A stretch of DNA of 64,000 bases from Paenibacillus sp. W2I17 (GCF_030815985.1 NZ_JAUSXM010000001.1:372001-436000); one strand, 5' to 3'. Positions 11,351 through 20,887 are shown, numbered from the stretch's first letter. Notes: a model not told the origin generated them from the letters alone. Translations and numbers: made by a program.

Positions 11351-14080
11351 ATGTTCAACGTTAGTCACCTTCGCTGTGAGTATAGAATCAATCCGATAGG
11401 CCTTGATGTCAAATCACCGCGTTTAAGCTGGCAGCTGCAATCCGATCGTCGGAACTGCATGCAATCCGCTTACCAGATTCAGCTGTCATTGACGGAAGAT
11501 TTTGATGGAATTGCATGGGATTCTGGCGAGATAAGTACGGATCAATCCATACATGTGGAATTAAACCATTTTCAGCCTTCTCCGCGAACGCGATACTATT
11601 ACCGGATTCAGGCATGGGATGATGCAGGAAATGATTCAGGCTGGTCCGAATCGGCTTATTTCGAGATGGGACTTATGGATAGTCATAACAAGTGGCAAGC
11701 AGAATGGATCACAGCTCAACCATCAGATGATGGAGATACGTCATGCCCGCGTATGCGCAAACAGTTTAATGTGAAACAAGCGATTACGTCTGCCAGAATA
11801 TATGTAACAGCACTTGGATTATACGAGTTGCATATGAACAACACAAGAGTAGGAGAAGATTATTTTACACCTGGCTGGACCTCTTATCGTAAGCGATTAC
11901 AATATCAAACTTATGATGTTACCCACCTGCTTCAGGATGGACAGAATACTTTAGGTGCTAATCTGGGAGATGGTTGGTACCGAGGGTATCTTGGCTGGAA
12001 CAAAGAACGGGAGATATTTGGTTCAACGTCCGCATTGCTGCTGGAACTGCATATGAAATACGCAGATGGATCAGAGGAATGTATTCTATCCAACGGGGAT
12101 TGGACGGCTGCTCCAAGTGCCATTCGTATGTCGGACATCTATATGGGGGAGACGTATGATGCACAAATGGAGTCCGATTGGTCGGATTCATCTCAGACGA
12201 ATTGGTCACCCGTGAACGTACTGGAGCATCCGAAAGATATCATCGTTGCGCAGGAGAATGTACCCGTCACCCAAGTCGAACAGCTACAGCCAATCGCTTT
12301 GTTAACAACCCGACAGGGAGATCGTGTAATAGACATGGGGCAGAATATGGTGGGATGGGTGAGATTCAGCATTCAAGGTGAGGCAGGTCAGACGGTTGAG
12401 CTGCACCATGCTGAGATATTGGATCATGAAGGCAACTTCTACACCGATAATCTTCGCGCCGCCAAGCAGTGTATTCGCTACACTTGCAAGGGGGATGGCG
12501 TGGAAACTTTTGAACCGCATTTTACGTTCCAAGGGTTCCGCTATGTGAAGCTGGTTGGCTTTCCGGAACACGTTTGTCTGGATGAATTCACCGGAATAGT
12601 GCTGCACTCGAATATGGAGCAAACAGGTCAGTTCTCATGCTCCAGTCCGCTGGTAAACCAACTGCATCACAATATATTGTGGGGGCAAAAGGGGAATTTC
12701 CTGGATGTGCCGACAGACTGTCCACAGAGGGATGAACGGCTCGGATGGACCGGGGATGCACAGATGTTTGTCCGAACGTCCTCCTACCTGATGAATACGG
12801 CTCCCTTCTTCACCAAATGGCTGCGGGATCTGGAAGCGGATCAGGGAGAAGATGGCGGTATTCCATTCTTCGTTCCGGATCTGAGAAGTTCCACCTCAGA
12901 AGGGTGGGGAGACACCAGTCATTCCTCCGCCGCTTGGGGGGATGCAGCAGTCATCTGTCCTTGGACCATCTATGAGATGTATGGGGATGCCAGATTACTG
13001 GCCGAACAATATGAGAGTATGAAACAGTGGATCGAGTATATTCACGTGCAGGGTGACAATCCGTACCTGTGGAACACGGGATTCCACTTTGGCGATTGGC
13101 TGGGACTGGACTCCAAGCCTGATAGTTATGTTGGCGCAACGGACACGGATTATGTGGCAACAGCATTCTATGCCTATTCGGTGTCGTTAACTCAAAAGGC
13201 AGCTGAGGCACTTGGAAAGACAGATGATGCTGAATATTACAAGCAGCTGCATACAAACATTGTTCATGCGTTTCGCAATGAATTCGTGACTCCAGCCGGC
13301 AAAATTGCTGTTCCTACGCAAACAGCACATGTTCTTGCGCTCCAATTTGACCTACTGGACGCCACTGCTCGAACTCGTGCTGTTGGACAATTGGCAAAAC
13401 TCGTGAAAGAGGCGGGCAATCATCTTACTACAGGTTTCGTGGGCACACCTTATCTGAATCCGGTATTGAGTGATGCAGGTCTTCACGACCTGGCATATAC
13501 ATTACTTTTTCAAGAGGATTATCCGTCCTGGTTATATCAGGTGACTCAAGGCGCAACGACCGTCTGGGAACATTGGGATGGGATCAAAGAGGATGGCAGT
13601 CTCTGGAGTGCTGGTATGAACTCATTTAACCACTATGCGTACGGAGCGATTGGAGAATGGTTGTATCGTTATGTTGCCGGCATTCGGTCCGATGAACATC
13701 AGCCAGGATTCCGAATGGTGCATATCGAGCCGCAACCCGGACCTGGACTGGATTGGGTAGAAGCGAGTCTGGAGACGATGTATGGTCAAGTTGCTTCAAG
13801 CTGGAACCGGCTGGCGGAGGGTGAAATGGAGATTCGGGTGCATATTCCCGCCAACACGAGAGGTACGGTACGTCTTCCTGGAGCAGGTGCACAGATCGTT
13901 CTGGAGCAAGGGAAACCGTTGGATCAGTTGGATCAGATGAGTGGAGTTCAGGATATTCAAAACATTGGAGACGATGTTGAAGTCACACTTGGATCTGGGA
14001 GTTACCAATTCACTTACAAAGACACAGATGCTAAGAAGGATCAGGATGTTCAGGAGGCTACATTGACAGAGTCTGTATAA
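11351..14080 (+). CDS. Alpha-L-rhamnosidase, GH78
   Basis: 909 residues from ATG 11351, chosen over ATG 11318 because GGAAAGGA lies 9 bases upstream and family members begin near MF-V-LRCEYRINPIGLD. The order is an N-terminal beta domain (RLSWQLQSDRRN), the rhamnosidase N-domain (LYELHMNNTRVGEDYFTPGWTSYRKRLQYQTYDVT), a concanavalin-like domain, then the (alpha/alpha)6 catalytic barrel. The catalytic region DCPQRDERLGWTGD (D456, D461/E462, D469) and the distal VWEHWDG (E740) match the GH78 acid/base pattern. It has no signal peptide, so it is probably cytosolic and acts on imported rhamnosides. It releases terminal alpha-L-rhamnose from plant glycosides, fitting the beta-glucoside uptake genes nearby. 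Confidence 0.93.
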   Translation: MFNVSHLRCEYRINPIGLDVKSPRLSWQLQSDRRNCMQSAYQIQLSLTEDFDGIAWDSGEISTDQSIHVELNHFQPSPRTRYYYRIQAWDDAGNDSGWSESAYFEMGLMDSHNKWQAEWITAQPSDDGDTSCPRMRKQFNVKQAITSARIYVTALGLYELHMNNTRVGEDYFTPGWTSYRKRLQYQTYDVTHLLQDGQNTLGANLGDGWYRGYLGWNKEREIFGSTSALLLELHMKYADGSEECILSNGDWTAAPSAIRMSDIYMGETYDAQMESDWSDSSQTNWSPVNVLEHPKDIIVAQENVPVTQVEQLQPIALLTTRQGDRVIDMGQNMVGWVRFSIQGEAGQTVELHHAEILDHEGNFYTDNLRAAKQCIRYTCKGDGVETFEPHFTFQGFRYVKLVGFPEHVCLDEFTGIVLHSNMEQTGQFSCSSPLVNQLHHNILWGQKGNFLDVPTDCPQRDERLGWTGDAQMFVRTSSYLMNTAPFFTKWLRDLEADQGEDGGIPFFVPDLRSSTSEGWGDTSHSSAAWGDAAVICPWTIYEMYGDARLLAEQYESMKQWIEYIHVQGDNPYLWNTGFHFGDWLGLDSKPDSYVGATDTDYVATAFYAYSVSLTQKAAEALGKTDDAEYYKQLHTNIVHAFRNEFVTPAGKIAVPTQTAHVLALQFDLLDATARTRAVGQLAKLVKEAGNHLTTGFVGTPYLNPVLSDAGLHDLAYTLLFQEDYPSWLYQVTQGATTVWEHWDGIKEDGSLWSAGMNSFNHYAYGAIGEWLYRYVAGIRSDEHQPGFRMVHIEPQPGPGLDWVEASLETMYGQVASSWNRLAEGEMEIRVHIPANTRGTVRLPGAGAQIVLEQGKPLDQLDQMSGVQDIQNIGDDVEVTLGSGSYQFTYKDTDAKKDQDVQEATLTESV

Positions 14081-14112
14081 TGATAGAATAAGCGGGAAGA
14101 GGTACACTTGAA

Positions 14113-14139
14113 GAGGATCTGCACACGCAGGTCCTTTTT
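14113..14139 (+). terminator. Terminator of the rhamnosidase gene
   Basis: AGGATCTGC-acac-GCAGGTCCT followed by TTTTT. Confidence 0.85.
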
Positions 14140-14193
14140 GGAACTTGTCTGAGAGTGAATTTGTAGTATTTGAACAATGAAAGGAGCATGGCC

Positions 14194-14667
14194 ATGGCAA
14201 AACCTGCATTCAAAGATGCGCCTTTGCGCCGCGAAATAGAGGATTTGGCTAAGCAACAGAATCACCATACATTGGCCTGTTGGGCTGCGGAGTGTGCGGC
14301 ACGTGTCTTGTATATATTTGAGAAGAAGACGGAGGATCTCCGCGCCAGTAATGCGATTGCCGCAGGAAGAGGTTGGATCCGTGGAGAGATTGCCATGGTT
14401 GATGTTCGAAAGGCGGCTTTTGCAGCTCATGCTGCTGCAAGGGAAGCCGACAATGTCGCTGCCTCTGCTGCATCTCGTGCGGCGGGACACGCAGCTGCAA
14501 CGGCCCATGTCAAAGGCCATGCGGTGCATGCCGCAACGTATGCAGTGAAAGCTATCTTTTATGACTGTTTGATAGAAGAGCAAGAACGTCGTGTCCTGGA
14601 AGAGAGAATGTGGCAATATCAATATCTGTTGGGAGGATGTAATGATCATGGGGAAAGAACACGTTAG
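14194..14667 (+). CDS. Putative immunity protein, Imm-5-like Ala/His-rich family
   Basis: 157 residues from ATG 14194, which has AAGGAG 7 bases upstream; ATG 14188 would be too close. The sequence is all-alpha and rich in Ala and His: HHTLACWAAECAARVL, then AIAAGRGWIRGEIAMVDVRKAAFAAHAAAREA, then AAGHAAATAHVKGHAVHAATYAVKAI. I recognise this pattern from proteins labelled putative immunity protein (Imm-5-like) in Firmicutes. The conserved His and Glu residues could bind metal, but that is unproven. No toxin gene is adjacent. The following acetyltransferase overlaps it by 26 bases, so the two are translationally coupled. Confidence 0.65.
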   Translation: MAKPAFKDAPLRREIEDLAKQQNHHTLACWAAECAARVLYIFEKKTEDLRASNAIAAGRGWIRGEIAMVDVRKAAFAAHAAAREADNVAASAASRAAGHAAATAHVKGHAVHAATYAVKAIFYDCLIEEQERRVLEERMWQYQYLLGGCNDHGERTR

Positions 14668-15181
14668 ATTAATTAAACCATCACTGTCGTACAAGGAAGC
14701 ATATTTGGCATTTTATGAAGACTGGGTCAGAAGTGGAGAATTGATGGTACCTTGGGTCATTTCCAAAGATCCTTATGCGTTCGATGAGATGTTGGCGTTT
14801 TTGCAGCGCAATGAACAAGGGATTGACATCCCGGAGGGCTGGGTCAAAGACAGTACATACTGGCTGGTCACGGAGAGTCAACAAATCGTGGGTGCCGTCA
14901 ATATAAGGCACGAGCTTAACGACAAATTGTTCAACAGTGGAGGGCATATTGGATATGGTATTCGTCCAGGAGAGCGGCAAAGTGGCTATGGTTCCGAAAT
15001 TCTCAGGCTTTCTTTGGAGAAAACGAGAGAGCTTGGAATCACCAAAGTATTGATCGTATGCGATGCGGTTAATGAGCCTTCCAGAAGGGTTATCCTTCGA
15101 AATGGTGGCATTCGGGATGAAGACTATGTGGAGTCCAATGGCAACGTTGTTGAACGATTCTGGATAGAGAATGTCGAATAA
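14642..15181 (+). CDS. GNAT-family N-acetyltransferase
   Basis: 179 residues. ATG 14642 sits 5-6 bases after GGGAGG and overlaps the end of the immunity-like gene. The fold is GNAT: a VGAVNIRHEL beta strand pair, the acetyl-CoA loop HIGYGIRPGERQSGYGSEIL (the R/Q-x-x-G-x-G/A type), then VLIVCDAVNEPSRRVILRNGG. It most resembles predicted YesJ/RimJ-like small-molecule or peptide acetyltransferases; the acceptor is unknown. Coupling to the upstream gene suggests shared expression. Confidence 0.82.
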   Translation: MIMGKEHVRLIKPSLSYKEAYLAFYEDWVRSGELMVPWVISKDPYAFDEMLAFLQRNEQGIDIPEGWVKDSTYWLVTESQQIVGAVNIRHELNDKLFNSGGHIGYGIRPGERQSGYGSEILRLSLEKTRELGITKVLIVCDAVNEPSRRVILRNGGIRDEDYVESNGNVVERFWIENVE

Positions 15182-15321
15182 TGCAGAATAATGGTGTAAT
15201 ATAACGAAAATAATATGGATTATGATTGTATTACCCTCGTGTGCTGATTAAAATGAAGCATAGAATCTGGATTGCGGCCGGAAACTATCATCCCATATCA
15301 GGCACAAGTGAGGTTATCTTT

Positions 15322-16410
15322 ATGAATCAACCGTTTAATCGGCCCCGGCGAATTGAGTATCTGGATCTCTATCGTGCTTTTGCCATCATGGCAGTGGTAG
15401 CTATTCATGCAACTTCAACAGCAGTTGCGCATTACCCCAAGCATACATTAGATCATGATGTGTATTATTTCTGGAACACGTTTTTGCAATTTGCCGTTCC
15501 AGCGTTTCTGTTCCTGTCCTCCCTGGTCTTGTTCTATAACTACAGCTCCAAGGTGAATGAGAAGGGTTGGATGCTCGCTTTTTATAAGAAGCGCTTATTT
15601 AATGTATTTGTACCTTATTTGGTGTGGTCCCTTATCTACTTTGCCATTAAACAGTTGATTGAGGGCAAAGAACCTTTGACCCATGGTGTTCAATTTGCCA
15701 AACAATTAGTGATGGGAACCGCTCATACGCACTTGTACTTTTTTCTGATTATTCTTCAATTCTATATCGTTTTTCCATGGCTTCTGTCCCTTACACGCCA
15801 TCGTTTGTTTAATCGTTATTTGCCATTATTCTTTATTGCTGGCCAAGCGATCTTCTATGCACTACATTTGCAGTTTCACTTCGAACGGACAGGAAGTTTG
15901 TTACCCAGTTATCTGATCGTGATTGGATTTGGCGCATGGGTTGGGTTGAACTTTGAGTGGGCATTGAACAAACTGTATTCTCACCGTTATGTGCTCATAG
16001 CTGCGTTGTTAGGTGGAGGTGCCATTTTTATATATGGCAATGCTTATATCAAAACCACTTTTGCTGCATACCCGGTTATTACCTATACCGTGCTGTTCCT
16101 GTTCCGTAATCTGTTTACCTTGTCAGCCTGCCTGCTTCTACTGATCTTTAGTGAACGAATCGGCACGGGAAAACTTACCGAGGTTCGTAAAGCTACGCGT
16201 ATTCTGGACTCCTTGGGTACAGTTGCGTTCGGTGTGTTTTTAATGCACCCACTTGTACTGCTCTTCTGGAGACGTGAATTCACAGATGAACTGGCTCGCC
16301 ACTTTAGTGTGGGCATCATACTATCTTATATTGTGGCACTCCTGATCTCATGGATCTGCGCGATGGGATTGCGCCGGATGAAGTGGGGATGGGTACTGAT
16401 TGGACGTTAA
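15322..16410 (+). CDS. Membrane acyltransferase, acyltransferase-3 family
   Basis: 362 residues. I chose ATG 15322 because GTGAGGTTA lies just upstream; the frame is open further 5' but shows no ribosome site there. It starts RRIEYLDLYRAFAIMAVVAIHATS, the family's first helix with the functional histidine. About ten membrane segments follow, ending in VAFGVFLMHPLVLLFW and a last helix. These integral membrane enzymes O-acylate surface polysaccharides, lipids or small molecules using acyl-CoA. No polysaccharide cluster is adjacent, so the substrate is unknown. It is followed by a strong terminator. Confidence 0.85.
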   Translation: MNQPFNRPRRIEYLDLYRAFAIMAVVAIHATSTAVAHYPKHTLDHDVYYFWNTFLQFAVPAFLFLSSLVLFYNYSSKVNEKGWMLAFYKKRLFNVFVPYLVWSLIYFAIKQLIEGKEPLTHGVQFAKQLVMGTAHTHLYFFLIILQFYIVFPWLLSLTRHRLFNRYLPLFFIAGQAIFYALHLQFHFERTGSLLPSYLIVIGFGAWVGLNFEWALNKLYSHRYVLIAALLGGGAIFIYGNAYIKTTFAAYPVITYTVLFLFRNLFTLSACLLLLIFSERIGTGKLTEVRKATRILDSLGTVAFGVFLMHPLVLLFWRREFTDELARHFSVGIILSYIVALLISWICAMGLRRMKWGWVLIGR

Positions 16411-16440
16411 GTTAAAATAAATATATTTAATTAAAGATAA

Positions 16441-16490
16441 GAGTTTTCAAGCCCTCACGCGTTGAGGGAATCACTTGAAACCTCTTTTTT
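16441..16490 (+). terminator. Terminator of the acyltransferase gene
   Basis: GAGTTTTCAAG-CCCTCA-cgcg-TTGAGGG...CTTGAAACCTC is a two-part stem followed by TTTTTTAT. Confidence 0.88.
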
Positions 16491-16577
16491 ATTTGCCCTA
16501 AAGAAGTTATTATAGAATTTAATGTCCATAAAATTGAATTAATGGAATGAACACTACCTTGTCAGGAGTGATCGAAA

Positions 16578-17138
16578 ATGAAATTAGTGATTATTTTTGG
16601 TCCGCAGGCTGTGGGCAAAATGACGGTTGGGCAAGAACTTGAGAAGATAACAAAGCTTAAATTGTTTCATAACCATATGACCATTGAATTGGTGTCTCCT
16701 TATTTCAGCTATGGTACACCACAAGGCAAACGACTGGTTAATCTGTTCCGTCAGGAGATTTTTGAAGAAGTGGCGAAGAGTGATTTGCCGGGTCTGATTT
16801 TTACTTTTGTATGGGCGTTTGATTTGGCGAAAGACGGAGAGTACATTCGCCAGATCAGTGAGTTATTCGAATCTAATGGAGGACAGGTCTGTTATGTGGA
16901 ACTGGAAGCTGATGCATCGGAAAGACTGGAGCGTAACAAGAGTCCGCATCGACTGCTGCATAAGCCAACAAAGCGAGACATCGCGTGGTCTGAGCGAGAT
17001 TTGCTTGATACGATGAAGCTATATCGATTGAATTCGGAACCGGGAGAAATCACACATGAACACTACATACGGATTGATAACACACACAAGAGTTCGGATG
17101 AGGTGGCAAAGTTAATTCAGGAACGATTTAATTTATAA
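16578..17138 (+). CDS. P-loop kinase-like protein
   Basis: 186 residues with GGAG before the ATG. The N-terminal VIIFGPQAVGKMTVG is a Walker A motif. NHMTIELVSPYFSYG, a FTFVWAFDLAKDGEYI segment and a lid-like SPHRLLHKPTKRDIAWSERDLL follow, ending in HIRIDNT-type sequence. This matches small nucleoside/shikimate-kinase-like AAA proteins that are common in Bacilli and usually annotated only as ATP-binding or kinase. The substrate is unknown. It stands alone, with no operon partner visible. Confidence 0.7.
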   Translation: MKLVIIFGPQAVGKMTVGQELEKITKLKLFHNHMTIELVSPYFSYGTPQGKRLVNLFRQEIFEEVAKSDLPGLIFTFVWAFDLAKDGEYIRQISELFESNGGQVCYVELEADASERLERNKSPHRLLHKPTKRDIAWSERDLLDTMKLYRLNSEPGEITHEHYIRIDNTHKSSDEVAKLIQERFNL

Positions 17139-17195
17139 TCTGAGAAACGTCTATCTGAGCAAAGTAGATACTTTATATGAGAGGGGTATTACATC

Positions 17196-17501
17196 ATGTA
17201 CTTTGTTTTATTTTTGCTCATAGGACTTGTTTTATGTTATCTGATCCCATTTGGTCCAATAGTGGCCGGGGGCATTATTTTTGCACTTGTTGTAGACCAA
17301 TACCGTCAGACGATACATATGCGTGAAGATATCCGAGACATCAAGAATCATCTGGGGTTAATGAACAAAGGCGAGGCGCAAGAGTACGAGTTAGATAAAG
17401 AATACACTCAAGTTGATCGTTTGGATTCAGAAGAGATGAACATGATTAATCGAAGAATTGAAGCGGAACTGGAGAGAGAAAGCAAAAACAATAAACCGTG
17501 A
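17196..17501 (+). CDS. Small membrane protein with cytosolic coiled-coil tail
   Basis: 101 residues behind GAGAGGGG. Residues 1-36 form one long or two short hydrophobic segments (MYFVLFLLIGLVLCYLIPFGPIVAGGIIFALVV). A charged, helical tail (REDIRDIKNHLGLMNKGE...NRRIEAELERESKNNKP) follows. I recognise no family with a known function; similar short hydrophobic-plus-charged proteins are common in Paenibacillus. It is followed by a ~220-base gap leading to the second licT. Confidence 0.6.
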   Translation: MYFVLFLLIGLVLCYLIPFGPIVAGGIIFALVVDQYRQTIHMREDIRDIKNHLGLMNKGEAQEYELDKEYTQVDRLDSEEMNMINRRIEAELERESKNNKP

Positions 17502-17586
17502 GTTCCTGTAAAATAATTCTTGATTTGCTCACTCCTGTGAGTATATTTACCTAGATCGGGAGTCATGTTAATACGAGATTAACTTT

Positions 17587-17707
17587 TTGTTGCACTGTGT
17601 AGAAATTTGTAATATTATGAAGGAAGCGCGTACAACATATCGGGTTGTAACTGTTGAATCAGGCAAAGCCGTATACCTTGAGAAAAGGGATTGGTTTGTC
17701 TTTTTCT
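17587..17707 (+). promoter_or_regulatory. Promoter, cre-like site and RAT leader of the second licT
   Basis: TTGTTG (17587-17592), 17 bases, TAATAT (17610-17615) form a plausible SigA promoter. A cre-like AAGGAAGCGCGTACA (17620-17634; two mismatches to WTGNAANCGNWNNCW) lies just downstream. A RAT element spans 17642-17670 (GGGTTGTAACTG...CAGGCAAAGCC). A weak terminator is formed by the end of RAT and GGTTTGTC with TTTTT to 17707. Confidence 0.6.
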
Positions 17708-17725
17708 GTATATTGGAGTGATAAA

Positions 17726-18565
17726 GTGAAAATCGAGAAGGTGCTGAACAATAATGCTGTAGTTGCAATGAATGACGAACAGGAAGTTATTATCATTGGC
17801 CGGGGGATTGCTTATCAGAAGCGGGCGGGTGATATGGTTTCCGAGCAGCATATCGACAAGATATTTACTTTACAGAATGAAGATATTCAGGAAAACTTCA
17901 AGGCATTAATCTCAAGCATTCCTCTGGAATACATGAAAGTATCCGAGGAAATCATCGCTTACGCCAAATTAAAACTTGGCAAGAAATTAAATGAGAGCAT
18001 TTACTTACATCTCACAGATCATATTCATTTTGCTATTGAGCGGTATCGTAAGAATCTGCCCATACGCAACGGTTTAATCTGGGAGACAAAGCAGTTATAC
18101 AAAGAGGAATATGAAGTCGGAATGGAAGCGCTCAATATGATCTGTGATCAGTTTGGTGTGATCTTGCCCGAGGACGAAGCCGGTTTTATGGCCCTTCACT
18201 TTGTCAATGCAGCTTTGAACGAGGAAATGCCCAACATCAAGAGTATGACGCAGGTCATGCAGGAAATCTTGACAATCATCAAGTATCATTTCAAGATTGA
18301 TTTTGATGAGAACTCACTGACATTTTATCGCTTTGTGACGCATTTGAAGTTTTTCGCCCAACGTTTGGTGAAGGGAAAACATTACAAGAGCAACAACGAT
18401 GATGAACTGTTCCTGATGATTCAGAAAAAGTATCCGGCAGCACACAAGTGCTCGGAGAAAATTAAGAAATTCATTGAAAGCAACTACACGTATCAACTAA
18501 CTGACGAAGAATTGATGTACTTAACGATCCATATTGAGAGAGTTGTGAATGCAACTTCTGAATAA
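17726..18565 (+). CDS. licT: BglG/LicT-family transcriptional antiterminator (second copy)
   Basis: 279 residues. GTG 17726 follows TTGGAG by 7 bases and gives the expected MKIEKVLNNNAVVA N-terminus; the longer frame would run through the leader. CAT domain 1-57 (IIIGRGIAY), PRD1 about 64-168, PRD2 about 175-275. Regulatory histidines are at H99, H158, H206 and H269, so all four are conserved. It precedes a bglP-type permease with its own RAT leader. Clearly paralogous to the first LicT; both proteins could act on the same RATs, so crosstalk between the two systems is likely unless RAT differences separate them. Confidence 0.94.
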   Translation: MKIEKVLNNNAVVAMNDEQEVIIIGRGIAYQKRAGDMVSEQHIDKIFTLQNEDIQENFKALISSIPLEYMKVSEEIIAYAKLKLGKKLNESIYLHLTDHIHFAIERYRKNLPIRNGLIWETKQLYKEEYEVGMEALNMICDQFGVILPEDEAGFMALHFVNAALNEEMPNIKSMTQVMQEILTIIKYHFKIDFDENSLTFYRFVTHLKFFAQRLVKGKHYKSNNDDELFLMIQKKYPAAHKCSEKIKKFIESNYTYQLTDEELMYLTIHIERVVNATSE

Positions 18566-18583
18566 TCCCATAGATCAGCTTGC

Positions 18584-18680
18584 AGGGTTGCAACCACTAG
18601 GGCAAAACCTGAACGCTTGAATGACAGAACATACCGTTAACCGGATGTTCCATACATTCAGATGTTCAGGTTTTTTTATT
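18584..18680 (+). promoter_or_regulatory. RAT antiterminator and terminator in front of bglP (system 2a)
   Basis: The RAT-like element at 18584-18610 (AGGGTTGCAACC...GGGCAAAACCT) overlaps the left arm of a long hairpin. AACCTGAAC at 18607-18615 pairs with GTTCAGGTT at 18664-18672, followed by TTTTTATT. Nearly the same leader recurs before the third bglP. Confidence 0.8.
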
Positions 18681-18732
18681 CTCTCCAATATGCTTTGAAT
18701 CCGTGTCTAGCCAGAAAGGAAGAAAAGACTTC

Positions 18733-20670
18733 ATGAAACACGAGCAATTAGCCAAAGACATTCTGTCTGGCGTTGGTGGTAAACAGAACATTAACAGCGT
18801 GGTGCACTGCGCGACCAGACTTCGTTTCAAATTAAAAAATGACAATAATGCGAAAACAGACGAACTCAAAAATCTACCTGGAGTCATAACGGTAATGCAA
18901 AGCGGGGGGCAATACCAGGTAGTTGTGGGTAACGAAGTGTCTGATGTGTATAAAGCCTTGTTACAGGTGGGTAATATGAATGCGGATGAACCGGTCTCAA
19001 GTGATGATTCAGAATCTTCCGGTAAAAAAGAGAGTCTTCTGGGTCAGTTTATCGACTTGATCTCTGGTGTATTTACACCAATTCTCGGATTGCTAGCTGC
19101 AACAGGGATGATCAAAGGTTTCCTGTCCATGTTCACTTCTCTCGAATGGCTGGACCCGGCTTCAGGAACATATCAATTGTTGAATGCTGCAGGAGACTGT
19201 CTATTCTACTTCTTCCCAATCTTCCTGGGTTACACAGCTATGAAAAAATTCGGTGGATCTCCATTCCTCGGGATGGCCATCGGAGCATCACTTGTATATC
19301 CGACCTTATCCGGTCTTAGTGGTGGGGAACCGCTCTATACGCTGTTTGCAGGCACATTGTTTGAATCACCGATTCATATCACGTTCCTGGGTATTCCGGT
19401 TATCTTGATGAGTTATTCTTCATCCGTCATTCCGATTATTATTGCTGCTTATTTTGGAGCAAAGGTAGAAGCATTCTTTAAAAAGATCATTCCTTCTGTT
19501 GTGAGAACGTTCCTCACGCCATTCTTTACAATTCTGATTGTTGTACCTGTAACATTCCTCTTGATTGGTCCAATCGCGACATGGGCAAGTCAACTGATTG
19601 GTGCCGGGGTATCGGGCATCTATGACTTGAGTCCGTTGGTAACCGGTATTGTTGTTGGTGGATTGTGGCAAGTATTGGTTATCTTCGGGTTACACTGGGG
19701 TATCGTACCAATCATGCTGCTGAATCTGTCCACACTGAAAGCAGATCCGATTCTGGCGATGATGTTTGCTGCTTCTTTTGCTCAGATTGGTGCTGTTCTT
19801 GGCGTTATGCTTAAAACGAAAAATACCAAACTTAAATCACTGGGTGTTCCTGCCTTTGTGTCCGGGATTTTTGGTGTAACTGAGCCTGCTATCTATGGTC
19901 TTACTTTGCCACTGAAAAAACCATTTATTATGAGTTGTATTGCTTCTGCAACCGCTGGTGGTATTATTGGATTTGCAGGTTCCAAAATGTTTGTATTTGC
20001 TTCAGGCATCTTTGGTGTTCCAGCGCTGATTAGTCCCACAGAGGGGATCAACTATGAATTCTGGATGGCTATGATTGCCACTATTATTGCTTTTGTACTA
20101 GGCTTTGTTCTCGTTTATTTTGTAGGATTCAAAGATCCTGCTAATCCAGAGGCTGCCAAACAGGCTCCAGAGCCAGTAAAAGAAGAGAAGGCTGCACTTG
20201 AGCCTAATCCAAACAATCGTTACGAAATTGCCAGCCCGATGACGGGTGAGGTGGTTCCTTTGCAAGAAATTAACGATGCTACATTTGCTGGTGAACATAT
20301 GGGTAAAGGGATTGCTATTCGTCCAACCAGTGGGAGAGTTGTATCTCCGATTAATGGTGTGGTACAGACGATTTACCGTACCAAACATGCAATTGGTCTT
20401 GTAGATGATCAAGGTGTAGAGATTCTGATCCATATCGGTCAGGATACGGTACAGCTCAAAGGTCAACATTTCACTGCACATGTGAAAGATGGAGATCGTG
20501 TGAGTGTTGGCGATCTGATCGTTGAATTCGATCTGCAAGCCATTATTGAGGCGGGTTATGAGACCGTAACACCGATTATTGTAACTAATACGGCTGATTA
20601 TTTGGACGTGGTTGCTACAACAAATCGTGAAGTGCAAGAAAAGGATAAATTGGTTACGGTTATTGGTTAA
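18733..20670 (+). CDS. bglP: PTS beta-glucoside transporter, EIIBCA fusion (system 2a)
   Basis: 645 residues from ATG 18733, with AAAGGAAG upstream. EIIB 1-85 with C26 in HCATRLRF, EIIC about 110-470 with the GVTEPAIYGLTLPLKKPF loop, EIIA about 505-645 with H567 in LLIHIGQDTVQL. Same role as the first bglP: phosphoenolpyruvate-dependent uptake and C6 phosphorylation of beta-glucosides plus control of LicT. It has its own terminator and no glucosidase directly attached, so it relies on a GH1 enzyme encoded elsewhere, most likely the one after the third permease. It is much closer to the third permease than to the first, so they look like a local duplication. Confidence 0.93.
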   Translation: MKHEQLAKDILSGVGGKQNINSVVHCATRLRFKLKNDNNAKTDELKNLPGVITVMQSGGQYQVVVGNEVSDVYKALLQVGNMNADEPVSSDDSESSGKKESLLGQFIDLISGVFTPILGLLAATGMIKGFLSMFTSLEWLDPASGTYQLLNAAGDCLFYFFPIFLGYTAMKKFGGSPFLGMAIGASLVYPTLSGLSGGEPLYTLFAGTLFESPIHITFLGIPVILMSYSSSVIPIIIAAYFGAKVEAFFKKIIPSVVRTFLTPFFTILIVVPVTFLLIGPIATWASQLIGAGVSGIYDLSPLVTGIVVGGLWQVLVIFGLHWGIVPIMLLNLSTLKADPILAMMFAASFAQIGAVLGVMLKTKNTKLKSLGVPAFVSGIFGVTEPAIYGLTLPLKKPFIMSCIASATAGGIIGFAGSKMFVFASGIFGVPALISPTEGINYEFWMAMIATIIAFVLGFVLVYFVGFKDPANPEAAKQAPEPVKEEKAALEPNPNNRYEIASPMTGEVVPLQEINDATFAGEHMGKGIAIRPTSGRVVSPINGVVQTIYRTKHAIGLVDDQGVEILIHIGQDTVQLKGQHFTAHVKDGDRVSVGDLIVEFDLQAIIEAGYETVTPIIVTNTADYLDVVATTNREVQEKDKLVTVIG

Positions 20671-20713
20671 TTCTGCTTCAGTGCGTATTTATAAATGTGA
20701 ACGTTAAGCTATA

Positions 20714-20752
20714 AAGAGGTCACTTCGATGCTTTCGAAGTGGTCTCTTTTTT
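20714..20752 (+). terminator. Terminator of bglP (system 2a)
   Basis: AAGAGGTCACTTCG-atgcttt-CGAAGTGGTCTCTT followed by TTTT. Confidence 0.9.
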
Positions 20753-20799
20753 CATTTTCAGCCACTAAAATGTATTTGTGAAATTAATAAAAATAAGTG

Positions 20800-20887
20800 T
20801 TGCAAACGTAGTTCAGATGTACTATGATGAGTTCAAGAAGTAAGCGCATACATCAATCGGATTGTAACTGTTCAATCAGGCAATGCC
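20800..20887 (+). promoter_or_regulatory. Promoter, cre-like site and first RAT upstream of the third bglP
   Basis: TTGCAA (20800-20805), 17 bases, TATGAT (20823-20828) is a good SigA promoter. AAGTAAGCGCATACA (20838-20852) matches the cre consensus with one mismatch. A RAT element follows at 20859-20887 (GGATTGTAACTG...CAGGCAATGCC). It is nearly identical to the RAT in front of the second licT, but here no licT follows and no T-run terminator is evident. Confidence 0.65.
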
